Below the pieces are notes generated by a model that ran no database searches, was not told the DNA's origin, and saw only the letters and a list, made by a program, of their open reading frames with translations. DNA of 64,000 nucleotides from Pelomyxa schiedti. Taxonomy: Eukaryota > Evosea > Pelobiontida > Pelomyxidae. The position numbers were made by a program, and so were the translations under genes. Shown in pieces: positions 31,801 through 42,085 of the stretch. The stretch lies in assembly GCA_020536535.1 (NCBI GenBank), contig JAHLWZ010000841.1:1-64000 (forward strand), read 5' to 3'. Positions within the stretch are counted from its first letter, which is position 1; every line of letters starts with the position of its first letter.

Positions 31801-33437
31801 TCCCTTCGCAGCAATATCCAAAAGGGTGGCGTGAGAGCAGTCACTTCCAATCCCAAGAGCAAATACAAAGGTATCTCCCACGGAACAGTGACGCTCAATT
31901 TTTTCCATCACTGCGATGCTCTTGCCAATGTATCCATCGGTGATTATAATAACATACCGCAATGCTCCGTTTTGAACAGGTCTTTCCAGAATGTGTGCAA
32001 GTGGCTCAAGCAGCTCAGTTGCGCCCATGTTAGCATTCATTTGATCGACGTGCTTGGTTGCTGTTTCCAAGTTTGTTGCTGTGTACTCAGCACACTGCTC
32101 AAATAGGTGTGAAAAACTGCTTCCAAAGCTCACAACATCGAAGAATGTGCACCCTCTCCTCAAACTGTGGAGCAGAAGTTGAAGAGCGTGCCTCGTTTGT
32201 GTCATTTTTGCACCTTCCATGCTTCCAGAGCGGTCAACGACAACGATCACTTCTTGTTTCTTTGTAACCTCGGGAGATTGTTCGATTCGTGGGACTTTCA
32301 GCTTGATATAAAAGCATTTCGTTTGCTCCGCCGTATCCTCCTCCACAAAGGCAGACACGTGCGCGTGGTACGTCTTACGCGATGACGATGATGACGATGG
32401 CGATGATGATGAAGAGCAGCTTGTGAGTGGTGGGACGTCTTCGAGGGAGCCTGCCGTGACGGAAGGTGTGATCTCAACTGGGACACGTGTGTCGTACGTT
32501 GGCAGCCCAGAAAATGTCACAAGAAGATCGCTTCCGAGCCGGGCAACATCAGGAGGAAAACTGAAACGAGTGTGTATCTCCCCCTTCGAGACTGCCTCGT
32601 GGCTGGAGTGAAGAGTGGTGGCCTTCATTTCAGCACAAACAACAATGCTTGCCCCAGAGGTGTTCACAACCACAGCTACATCCTCAGTGCCTGTATTGAT
32701 GAGAAAACAAAAACAGCAAAAGAGGGATCTTTCCAACCTTGGTGCCCTGCCCAAATTGCACCAGGTATATTCAACTGACACTGGCTCAGTTCCTCTGTCA
32801 CTTCTTCATCAGCTTCGTTAATCAGAGAGTTTGAGTCCAGCCGGTTGCTAACAACCTCTTCCATTAATGCGATGTAAGACAGCCTGACGACGCCGGAAAT
32901 AGATCCGCCGGGATTGCTGGGCTTGATCCGGGGTCCTCCCACAATTAGCGTCCTGCCATCCACCACGCGCAGCGCCTTCTCCAGTGTCGGCCAACAGGCT
33001 GGATCCCTTCTGTCGCCGTCGTGGTCGTCGTCGGAATAGGCCTGGCACCTGAGGCACGGCTGGCCCTGGTCGCCTGTGCTGTTGTAGTAGTGCTCTGAGC
33101 CCCAGTCTCCTTCGTAGCATACGGAATCTACGGGACACTGGTGGCACGTGATGGGGGCCGAGAGCACGGTTGGGAGGCCGAAACTGGGGTCGCCGGTTTC
33201 GACGGTTGTTGTGCCATCAATCACGAGTTTGTTGTAGGTCTGAAGGACAGTGACATGGACTGCGGAGTGGAGGAGCCCCGAGCGAACTAAATCGACTTGG
33301 ACAGTCGTGCCCTGTGGACTTATGGGACGACCCTCGTGGGTGTACAGCCCTAGGTGTGAAGGCGAGAACGTTGGCCTCGTATTGGTCAGAGCTCGTGCTC
33401 TAGCATGCAGGGTCTCTTCGAAGTCGCCTCCGTACAT
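28879..33437 (-). CDS. VIT/VWA/longin-like protein of the VWA5/PARP4 type
   Basis: Two exons (33437-32738 and 32690-28879) joined across a 47-nt intron give about 1503 residues; the junction reads AGHQGTEDVAVVV. Order: an N-terminal VIT-like half (SAVHVTVLQTYNK) with a Cys-rich insert (CHQCPVDSVC ... PCLRCQAYSDDD); a VWA domain with intact MIDAS (VVVDRSGSMEG, MGATELLEPL, IIITDGY); a helical stretch; a longin-like segment (IHYVAVISMNGTIVAEH ... GGTLVCIGEMERSVA, near 31050-30790); a complete VIT domain (about 30700-30340: EAVYVLPLPPTAVVVSFSA, LEQASSGVFRISIGNLLP); and a C-terminal part like VWA5A/PARP4 (YGVACDLTSYVAVTRN; VDGFWTSAGLSSALG). Start is the ATG of MYGGDFEE; an upstream TTG was rejected. 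Likely cytosolic; function unknown. Confidence 0.82.
32691..32737 (-). other. 47-nt intron joining the two exons of the VIT/VWA gene
   Basis: Read on the minus strand: CACCAAG, then GTTGGAAAG ... ATACAG, then GCACTGAGG. Splicing in phase 1 restores one frame across the two long ORFs; without it the upstream ORF would stop soon after. Confidence 0.8.
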
Positions 33438-33689
33438 CTTCCTTTTTTTGATCCCTCTTTTTTCCTTTTCTCGATCCCGCTGATTTTCCAACGTACACAG
33501 CAGGTTCGAAGAATACTGCCATCAAGAGCACAGTGTTAATGGACTTTGGGGACTTGCCAACAGTGGCCAGTGATCATTCGTAAAACTTCTTCTACAGCGA
33601 CCAAGGCCTCGTTGGAATTTGAATTGGAAAAAAACAATATTTGAAATACTCAATACTCAGTGCGTGATTGCCTGTTGGTGCTACGGAAC

Positions 33690-34454
33690 TTATTGCCGTT
33701 TAAGCAGTTCCTCTCTTTCCATTGTTAGAGCCACAGTCTGCCTTTCAAGTTCTTCTATCTGAGAAATATTGTGAGATGGTATAGAAGTGAGCACAGAAGT
33801 ACCTTTATTTTCAGTTCCCATGCATAATTTGCCAGTGTACTGATTTTCAGTTGCAGTTCCAAACGCTCGGTACTGAGGCATGTATTTGTTCTCTCCAGTG
33901 TTGCTATGTACTCCTTCTTTCGTTTTCTTGACTCTGCAGCGGAAATACGATTCTTTGCTCTTCTGTATTCCAAGCTATTCCACTATTAACAAAGACGAGT
34001 AGAAAAACCTAATGAGGTGTACCTTTCGGGGAGAATAGGCTTTCTACCACTTTTTTTGGCTTTGCCTTGGTGACTCGCAGGTTGCGGCACACTATTTTTC
34101 CTATCATTTTCAGGATTTTGTAACAAAGAGTACCTTTCTTCTGTCATACAGTAACTGGGAATGTAAACTTCACCGAGCTGAGGTTCATTATATACACCTT
34201 GTGAACTTAAGTTTGTCACGTATTCCGCTTCTGGCTGGTCGTGAATGATGATTACAAGAACAATACCTACGAGGTTGAAATGCACACAGGTACTCCGAAT
34301 TTTGTTCGTCACCAGTACCAAGTACTCCGTTCCATTCCATGGGCACTTCTACTGTCCTATTAAGGGGCTCCATTGACAATCAAGTGTTACCTAGGCCCTC
34401 TGGTACCATAAACTGTGGGGTACAAGTGGAAATAAAATCTCCAGTAGGCTCCAT
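33690..34454 (-). CDS. bZIP transcription factor
   Basis: The basic region NRISAAESRKRKKEYIATLE carries the N-x7-R signature of bZIP DNA-binding domains (33990-33900). The leucine zipper continues (TLERTNTCLSTERLELQLKI) and, after an intron, IEELERQTVALTMEREELLK up to TAA at 33690-33692. Upstream exons give a Pro/Ser-rich N-terminus starting MEPTGDFISTCTPQ at ATG 34454. Two introns of about 40 nt join it to VEVPMEWNG and to AEYVTNLSSQG. The protein should be nuclear and act as a dimer on DNA. It is divergent with the annexin gene. Confidence 0.85.
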
Positions 34455-34897
34455 TTCCTACATAATAGGAAGGGATTTTAAATACGAAGGTGGTGAGGAA
34501 GACGAAATCCTCGTAGTGGGGCACGGGGGAGGGTTTCGTAAAAAACCTGCGGACACGTCAGCTACGTCACACCACACGTGGATTTTTTTCAGTTAGGTTT
34601 AGGTTTTGTTTCCTTTTTCAAAGTTGTACATAGTTTTGCAATTGCCACAAGCAGATCACTCCCCAGTCCCTCTTACTGTCCATCTGAGGTGGAGACGTTC
34701 AACCGAGGAGTAACCTGGAGTGGGCGATTGTACGGTGAAATGAGAAAAACAGTGAATCTCGAGAAATTCCTGCAGCTCGAGAAGGGGAAATCACGGAAAT
34801 CAGTCGTCGGCTTTGCCCTCCCAAAAGCCACAACAGCAAACAAAACCGACCCAAAAAAAACCAAACAACCGCAGAACCCAAAACGCAAGGGACTGAG
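34455..34897. promoter_or_regulatory. Divergent intergenic region between bZIP and annexin genes
   Basis: About 440 bp between opposed start codons. It includes a CACGTCAGCTACGTCAC-like stretch near 34553-34570 with two ACGTCA cores, which are CRE-type sites that bZIP proteins commonly bind. That would allow autoregulation by the neighbouring bZIP factor, but this is only inference. No other gene is apparent. Confidence 0.45.
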
Positions 34898-36157
34898 ATG
34901 GCCGCTACGGATAGTACTATTGAAGCAGAAACACTCAGACTCCACGATGCCATGGCTGGCTTCGGTGTGTTTTTTTGTTTGTTTTTTTCCCTCTTACACC
35001 AAAATAAGGGACGAATGAGGATGCGCTGATTGAGATCATTGGAGGAACGCCAAGGCCTCGCCTTATGAAAATTGGCGTGGAGTATATCAATAGATACCAC
35101 AAAAGTATGTGGGAGGACATAAAGGGTGATACCTCGGGGAACTTCGGGGTGTGCCAGCTTAGCTTTTTCATAATTGAATTTGCTGATTAACCTGTCCGTT
35201 TAGAAACTGCTTCAAGGATTAGGTATTTTTCTTTTGAGATAGGAATCTACATTCGAGTGCTTACACACAAATACCAGTTACTCCACGTGGCATATACCTT
35301 GCTGAGCTGATTCATTTGGCTACTCATGGCCTTGGTACTAACGACCGCTTGCTCATTGATGTAGTTTGTCAGATTTGTCCACAAGAAGTCAAACTGCTCA
35401 ACAATGTTCGTTGTCTACAAGTATACGCTGTACACTGAAATCATTCACAGGAATATGAACCAATCTACAAGAAAACTGCTGAGCACGTTGTTCATTCAGA
35501 TACTAGTGGTAACTACAGGAAGATTTTGATAAGTGTACTTCAGGTATAACTTTCGAGTTGGTTTCTTTTAGTAACGTCAAACAGGGCAGCAGACCCGAGC
35601 CAGGGACAGTGGATGAAAGCACTGTTGCGTCAGACTCTGACCGTATGTTTGCTTCAGGGGAAGCATCCCGGGATGATGCCTTTGTCGAAATCATACCGCA
35701 TCGTTCTGCAGAACACCTGCAACGTGTTTCACACCACATGAAAACTGCACATGGCCACACACTTGAGGCTGAAATCATCAAGAGGACCTGCGGTGATTTC
35801 CAGGATGCTCTCCTTGCGCTTTGCACACCCAGGGCCAACTATATTGCTAAGTCTATCTTTGATGCCACCCACATTTCTGGTAAAGACTCCTCCAGCCCAC
35901 CCTCTTCAACTTTCACAAAACGCCCACTGTATACTAATACCACAAACAAAATCCCCCCCAAATTTAACATTCTTGCAGGAACTAACAATTCCCTTCTGAT
36001 CCGCATATTCTGCATGAATGATCGCGAGACACTTCAAGCTGGCATAGCTGCCTATCACCAACGAACCAACCGGAACATGGTTGATGACATTGTGGCTGAT
36101 GTGAGTGGCCCACTGGAAAAGAAATTCCGTCAGCTTCTCGTTCGCCTCCTTCAGTGA
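34898..36157 (+). CDS. Annexin
   Basis: Annexins bind acidic phospholipids in a calcium-dependent way through four ~70-residue repeats. ATG 34898 opens a short N-terminus (MAATDSTIEAETLRLHDAMA) and splices to GFGTNEDALIEIIGG, the typical G-x-G-T start of repeat 1. Further repeats are visible: ATHGLGTNDRLLIDVVC with EYEPIYKKTAEHVV; ASRDDAFVEIIPHRSAEHLQ; and TNNSLLIRIFCMNDRETLQ with MVDDIVADVSGPLEKKFRQ. The third repeat begins ASRDD instead of G-x-G-T, so its calcium site may be weak. An intron at about 35880-35979 removes a stretch that is otherwise open. TGA at 36155-36157. Confidence 0.9.
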
Positions 36158-36438
36158 TTCTGGGCTACAGTAGATTGTGCTTTTTTTGTTGGGAAGAATA
36201 TAACACACAATTCAAAGGAAGAAGTGAAAAACATGACAAAAGGAAAGATGCACAGAAAATCAGTAAAAACAACACAGAAAAACGTGGAAATTAAAAGTAC
36301 AAACAAACCCACGAGCGCCCCAGAAATTGGGTGTAAAGATCCGGTGTTTCAGGAGGCACTCGTTCCCTGCATATTTTTTCGCCCGCCTCGAAAAATCACA
36401 AAATTAGAACAACAAAAAAACGGACGGAGGAGTGTCGA

Positions 36439-39400
36439 ATGAACGGCAATAAGCCTTTGTTGGACCAAGATGAGCAAGATGACAGGCACCAATCGGGGGA
36501 ACGTAATGTGAAGACGCACCAGAGGGGCGTAAACGACTCGTCATCTTCGTCGTCGCGCGGCGTTTCCGTGCACAAACTATGGGCCACCCCTCCAGATCTC
36601 GGCTCGGCTCCCCCGCCTTCCCCTCGTCGCGCCCGCAGCAGCGGCGCGATGGAGGAGGCGCGACTTCGCACAAAGATAATACGCAAGGGCGCGTATCACG
36701 CTGCTGCATGGTGGGTCTGCTTGTCATTAGCCGTGTGTGCGTGCGCGGCGGCCTCGGATTTGTGGCTGTGGAGGATCGCCCCAGTGGTGGAGAGTAGGGT
36801 GAAGGGAACTTTTTCTGAGGAGAGGGCTTTTGATTGGCTTACTGCAATTGCTTGTATTTGGCTGGCTGTTTTTTTTCTTTGGTTTTGAAGTTTTTTTTTT
36901 TTTTTTTGCTCTTGTTCTTTTTTGGTTTGCCACACGTCTCATTTGCGACAGCAATGGGGCCACGTTGCGTTGGAAGCGGGACTCTCCTCGATGTGTACTC
37001 TTATCTCCAGGAGCAAGTCACAGATATGACTGAAAATCAGATCAATCAAAACCTTTCTGTCGAGATGAATTTTACGTATGTTCTGTACCAGTTCTAGACT
37101 AGTATCATTTTTGTGAAGGACTTCACTTTCTGGTGCTGGAGAGAGTGTCATCTACTATGAACTTCCTATGTTGTATGTTAAACTGTCCTGTGCAGGTATG
37201 ATCATCGGTTTTTACTCTCTCTGAAGCAATTTTCAGAATCTGAAGATCCTAGCTTGCTTCTCATTGCTCACGCTGGTATCTTTTAAACCATTTTGTATAT
37301 GGTTTTAATCTAAATATCCAGATTCGGTGTGCACAGGGTTTGTACATCTCATGAGGGCATCATTAATTTTTGTTAGGCAGGGAGTATCTGACAATGCATA
37401 TGGAGTGTCTGAATTTCTCGAGATAATTTACACTTTAACTAGTTCAGCAGACATAACTCTCAAGTACTGTCATGCCAAATAATACAGCTACCAACACATG
37501 TTACAGATCTCCTATTATTTTTTTGTTCTCTGTCTCCGAATTTGGACTTCCACCGGTGAGTGGGGCTCTGAGGTCTCTTCCGTGGAATGTGTATGTGTAC
37601 TTCGTTTTTTTTTACCTCTGATTATGTCAGGAGTTCAGCTAACGCCTTTCTCTCTTTTGATTCTGCTGGTTCCGCAGTCGAGATTGCACTCTTTGCACAT
37701 GTGATCACCCACCCACCAATATTAGTTTTAATTTGTTTTTAGGCAGACACTATGAAATTGGCCAGCCCTTATGAAAACGCTCCATATCCTATGTCTATTC
37801 CCTTTTTTGATGACTTATTTCGGTTTGAACGTTCCGAACAAACTGGGTTTAGTAATTGTTAAGCAGACATGGATTCTTCTTGAGAACAAACAACCACAGT
37901 ATAAAGTATTCTCTACCTTTCGGCAGGCAATCAACACAATATTTTTCTAGTATATGATGAACTTGGACTCCCAGGGGCTCAGTTTATTCACTTCCCCTAC
38001 GCCGATACCTATCACACTGCACTGGACGATTTGGATCACGTGAGGACAGGTACTTTGCAGGCTGACGGAGAAAACACAATGTATCCCAACAGTACTTTAT
38101 GAAAATTCTAATTTCAATTTAGGCACTTATTACAAACACTCGTAATGGAAAATACTCTTTCCTCTCAACTTGAGAAGCAATCCAAAGGGGATTCCGTAAT
38201 ATGGACTGGGCCGGGCATGTTAATTGTCTCAAGAGTGAACTCCATACGAGTAGTTTGGCTCTCGTTCACCTTAGCTGTTTTGGTGGGCTTTGGTGGATGT
38301 GCTTTACTTGCACTTGCGAAAGAGTTTATAACTCTCAAACGCCTACTCAACTTGGGACTCGTGAGCGCGATTTCTTTATTATATACTATACTGGGTTCTG
38401 CAACAGGGCTAGGCTTATCACTGCTGTTGGGGGAATTTTTATCATTGGCAAATCCATTTACCTACTGTAGCAATTATCTAGAAATCTGCCTCATGTTTGT
38501 CCTGGCTCCTTTGTAACATTTTCCAATATCTTACCAGGTGTGCTTCTTGCTGTGTAATTGGAGCCTCCTTGCATTCGTTCCTTTTAGAAGAGACAATTTG
38601 GCAAATGAAGAAGCGTGGAAAAATCGGACGTTTACTGCCAATTGATTTACAGATATGCTGCCTTGTGGGTGTAAGCATAATGTGCGTTGTTGCTTGCGCC
38701 GTTTTTCATATTAATTGTGGTAGGTATAACATCATTACTGTCACACTTCTTGCTGCGGACTACCGATTCGCCTCAATATTCATTTATCCTTCCCTAGCAG
38801 GTTGTCTTACCAATACTGGTCCGTTAATTGACTTCTCCCTCAGGACCAGTCTGTATTGCGTTGCAGATAGGCACTAAAGTTTTGTTTACACACATTACCT
38901 TCCTCAAATTATGTCAGGTAAATTCCCATCATCAAAAGGAAACAGTAACAACAACCTTAGTTGAAATGGTACGGCCGCCTTTTACGGGCCGTTGTATGCC
39001 AGTGGGTTCCTTTCGCCGCATTACTAGCGTTTCCTTTTTTCTTTGTATTTCCAACAATTGTACCCTTCCTACGTTGAATTCCCCCATCTCATTTCAAAAA
39101 GATTTTTGTAATATCTTCCATGGGACCCCAGGTACAATACTCGCAAACTATGCTTAATTAAGCTGGTTACAGCTTGCCAACTATACTCTATCTGGTACTC
39201 TAATCTTATGTACAGTTGTCACACTCCTGTTTATGGTTTGGGAATATTTCCTCCCCCCCATTGCCTCCATTTAAATGACCAAAACTTAGTCTTCTATCCA
39301 AATTTTAATACCATATACACACGGTGGGACAACACTCACCTGGGGGGATGCAAGCTCGAGATTTGCAAACTCCGAAAGGTTCAACCTAGGCCTTCACAAC

Positions 39401-40313
39401 TATTTCTAAGCCATCATTAGTTGTGGAGTTCTACCTGAGCCAGTAACTCATATACAAGGTTCACGCTCCACGGGGCTGTGGGTCGTAGCCATATTCTTTG
39501 CAACGGTTGCTATGTGTCTATTTGTTGCATCGATGTGCTTGGCACCTTTTACAGAATACGTACATTTGAAGTACTATGCTTCAATGGTTCATAAACCGAC
39601 AGAAAATGACACATATGTGTGCTGCTTCTTCATATTCCCCGCACATCTAAACAAACACAGATAGTTGTTGTTCCTGCTACTGGAGATTCTACACTACATG
39701 ACTATCTTTCCTCCTTTGGGTACAACAGTTTGGAAAGTTGCCCCTCATTCTGGTCTGGAGTGGCTAGTAACCGTATTGATTGCTATCCAGCCGAGCTGCC
39801 CTCCACTCTGGTCACGGAATCAATTACTGTGAGTTAATTTTCCTTTCTTTCTCCTCATCACTTTAAACTAGCAAGAGGAATATTTCAACACAAGTACCTC
39901 AACCAGGAACATTGAACTATCCATCAATGGCACTCGCTTCCCCTGGATTACTCTCTACTTTGACCAGGAAGTCTCTGGTGATATCACGTTTGACGGTGTC
40001 CAGGCTTTGTACGTACACAATTGGTTGTAATTTCACTCCCCACTAAACAAAAAACCCTCACAGAGGCACCACCCTCCAAGCCAACGAACCCTTCAAGTAC
40101 TACAGCGGCAATCCAGACCTACATCAGCACAACATCACCATCGCTCTGCCGTATCACACTGCCTCACTTGTAGTGAACGTGCTATGCCAGTCCCCTGATG
40201 TTGACCCACAAATATCACAGCTTTGGGACGATTCGCCCGTTTGGAGTCTGCTGTGGGGACCTGACTACCAACCAACAGTGATTCACCTGGTGGCCTCCTT
40301 CCCTGCCCTTTGA
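36439..40313 (+). CDS. ERMP1-like M28 metallopeptidase, multi-pass membrane
   Basis: ERMP1/Fxna proteins are ER membrane aminopeptidase-like proteins. ATG 36439 starts a ~70-residue disordered cytosolic stretch, followed by a first helix (VCLSLAVCACAAASDLWLW) and more. The M28 lumenal domain is spread over short exons: YDHRFLLSLKQF, LLLIAHA+DSV (zinc His and Asp), GVSDNAYGVSEFLEIIY (zinc Asp), PIIFLFSVSEFGLPPV, DSAGSAVEIALFAHV, and DTYHTALDDLDHVRTG (zinc His). The usual Glu-Glu pair reads Glu-Phe here, so the enzyme may be inactive. Many helices follow (38200-39600) and a C-terminal beta-rich part (PVWSLLWGPDY) ends at TGA 40311-40313. At least 15 short introns are needed; their borders are only partly resolved. 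Confidence 0.8.
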
Positions 40314-40396
40314 GTTTAGTGTAGCACCAACAATGAATACTAAATAAATGAATGTACTTTTTGTTGTGTGAAATACAGTGGTTTTTCCTTTTTTTG

Positions 40397-41743
40397 TCAC
40401 TCCGAGGAATCAGAGTCTGAAGATACTGATGACGATTCTGAAGAGGAAGAAGAAGAGGATTCTGATGAGGAAGAGGATTCTGAGGATGAAGAGGAATGAT
40501 GTTTTCTTTTAGTTCTCAAATGTGACTTCTTTTTAGCTTTGGTCTTGGCCTTGCTGGTTTTATCTGGTTTTTTCTTGGAGTGCAGTTTGGGAATACGTCC
40601 TGCTATGACTGCTACACGGTGTTTCTCTTTCATTTTTTCCACAGCATAGCGTATGCCCTCTTTGGACATTTGTTGGCGGTGAGTGCCTATAAAGTCCAGA
40701 ACACATTGTGTGTCAGCGAGGCTAAGTTCCCTTAGAAGCCACCCAACACCGAGCTGCACAAATCGGAATTCTTCCCTAAAATAATTGTGAGGAGTTGGTG
40801 AATGTGGAATTCTTTGCAGTACACACTTGACACATTTCTCACAGATTTTCAGGATAGTAAAATTGTGCTTTCCAAATCTGGCCAGTTTCACAAAAGAAAC
40901 GCAGCAGCAACGCTTCACCCATACGCAAGGATCAGTCCTCCATCTTGATACTATATCAACACATTCCGTATTATCTTTCAGCATATAAAATACTACCTAC
41001 TCAAAAGAGATTAGCCAAAGCTAAGCACACAACACAACAGACATAGGCACCTTGGATGCAACGGTGTCACATGATGCCCAATCATGCAAGCATTCAACGA
41101 GGGCCAATCTGATTCGCTCCAGGTCTCGTCGTGGATTCAGTAACTTGACATACTTGGAGAGGAATATCGCGCCCGCACTCCGCATTTCAATGAACATATC
41201 TAAACATCAATTAAGAGACGGAGCCGGGAAAAAAAACAAAAAAAAAAAACAAAACCCCAGGCACACACCATTTAATAGCACGAATCCAGCTTCTATCATT
41301 TCAGATGGGTCAGCTGATTTGATCAGTGGCCTCGTAATGGCCAGCACCTCAGGAGACCTCACTCCCAGGCTTTGAACGCGGTTTTTCATGTACGATTGCA
41401 TCCTCGACGCCTGCGCGTGGTTGGTCTTGCCCCTTAGCTTCTTCTTGACCTCCGCGACGACCTCTCTCGCAAAGTCATATTTCACATCAACACCATCGAG
41501 GATGGGATCCCAATAGAGGCGTTGCGGCTGCGACGAGGCTGCTGTGGTGCTGGTTGTGGTGCTCGTCGTGGTAGAAGTGGCCGAGGATTGTTCGCTGCTG
41601 TCGGATTCGGCGTCGCCACTATTGTTGGCGGTGTCGGAGGTGGTGGTAACGTAGGCACAACAGTGTGGAGTTATGGGAGCAACGGGAGTGGCAGTTCTCG
41701 ACGTTTTGGGAAGAGGGCCAGAGGGACGCTGTGCCCCGTCCAT
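40397..41743 (-). CDS. AlkD-family (DNA alkylation repair) HEAT-like protein with Ser-rich acidic tail
   Basis: ATG 41743 begins a Thr/Ser-rich stretch, then helical repeats: FAREVVAEVKKKLRG, SADPSEMIEAGFVLL, MRSAGAIFLSKYV, CLHDWASCDTVASK, RTDPCVWVKRCCCVSFV, EFRFVQLGVGWLLREL. The final motif with an Arg/Gln-rich helix and trailing H-R-Q matches the AlkD fold, whose bacterial members remove bulky alkylated bases. Three exons are joined by two introns. The C-terminus is Lys-rich (KKKPDKTSKAKTKAKKK), then a Ser/Glu/Asp run ending SVSSDSDSSE; this is unlike bacterial AlkD and suggests nuclear or chromatin targeting. Whether it keeps glycosylase activity cannot be told from the sequence. Confidence 0.75.
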
Positions 41744-42085
41744 ATTTTGAACCGTTTAATTTGGGGTCTGTTTGGATCTATTCACTTCTCAGGGGGTGCT
41801 GGGGTCATTCTCGCCTCAGAATCACAACAGGGGAATGGTGCCGGTTGGTTTGGAAGTAGACAACCATTTCACTGGAAGTCCTGTCGAGACTCCCACAAGG
41901 AGAGAAAATTTCGTTCCAACTGTAGATGTCGGTTCTTTCTGTGTGGAAACGCGAGATTTCACTTGGCTGAATAAAAAAAACACCATACCACCGAGCCTGA
42001 GCGACGATAACGAAAGTACAGCGTTCCGGTCTGTTGATTATTTTATTCAGCCACTTGGTGAAGTTGAGGGGAACTCCATAGATCA
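41744..42085. promoter_or_regulatory. Divergent intergenic region between AlkD-like and VWA genes
   Basis: About 340 bp between opposed starts. A plus-strand open frame runs through it from about 41838 (MVPVGLEVDNHFTG) and meets a consensus-looking donor GTAAGT near 42098, so a longer N-terminus for the VWA gene cannot be fully excluded. Nothing else is recognisable. Confidence 0.4.

Noticed and set aside
32691-32781. Separate 1300-aa ORF start (MSVEYTWCNLG...) and a separate 271-aa upstream gene
   Set aside because: The two ORFs overlap and are joined in phase by a 47-nt intron; the apparent second start is intronic or non-ATG.
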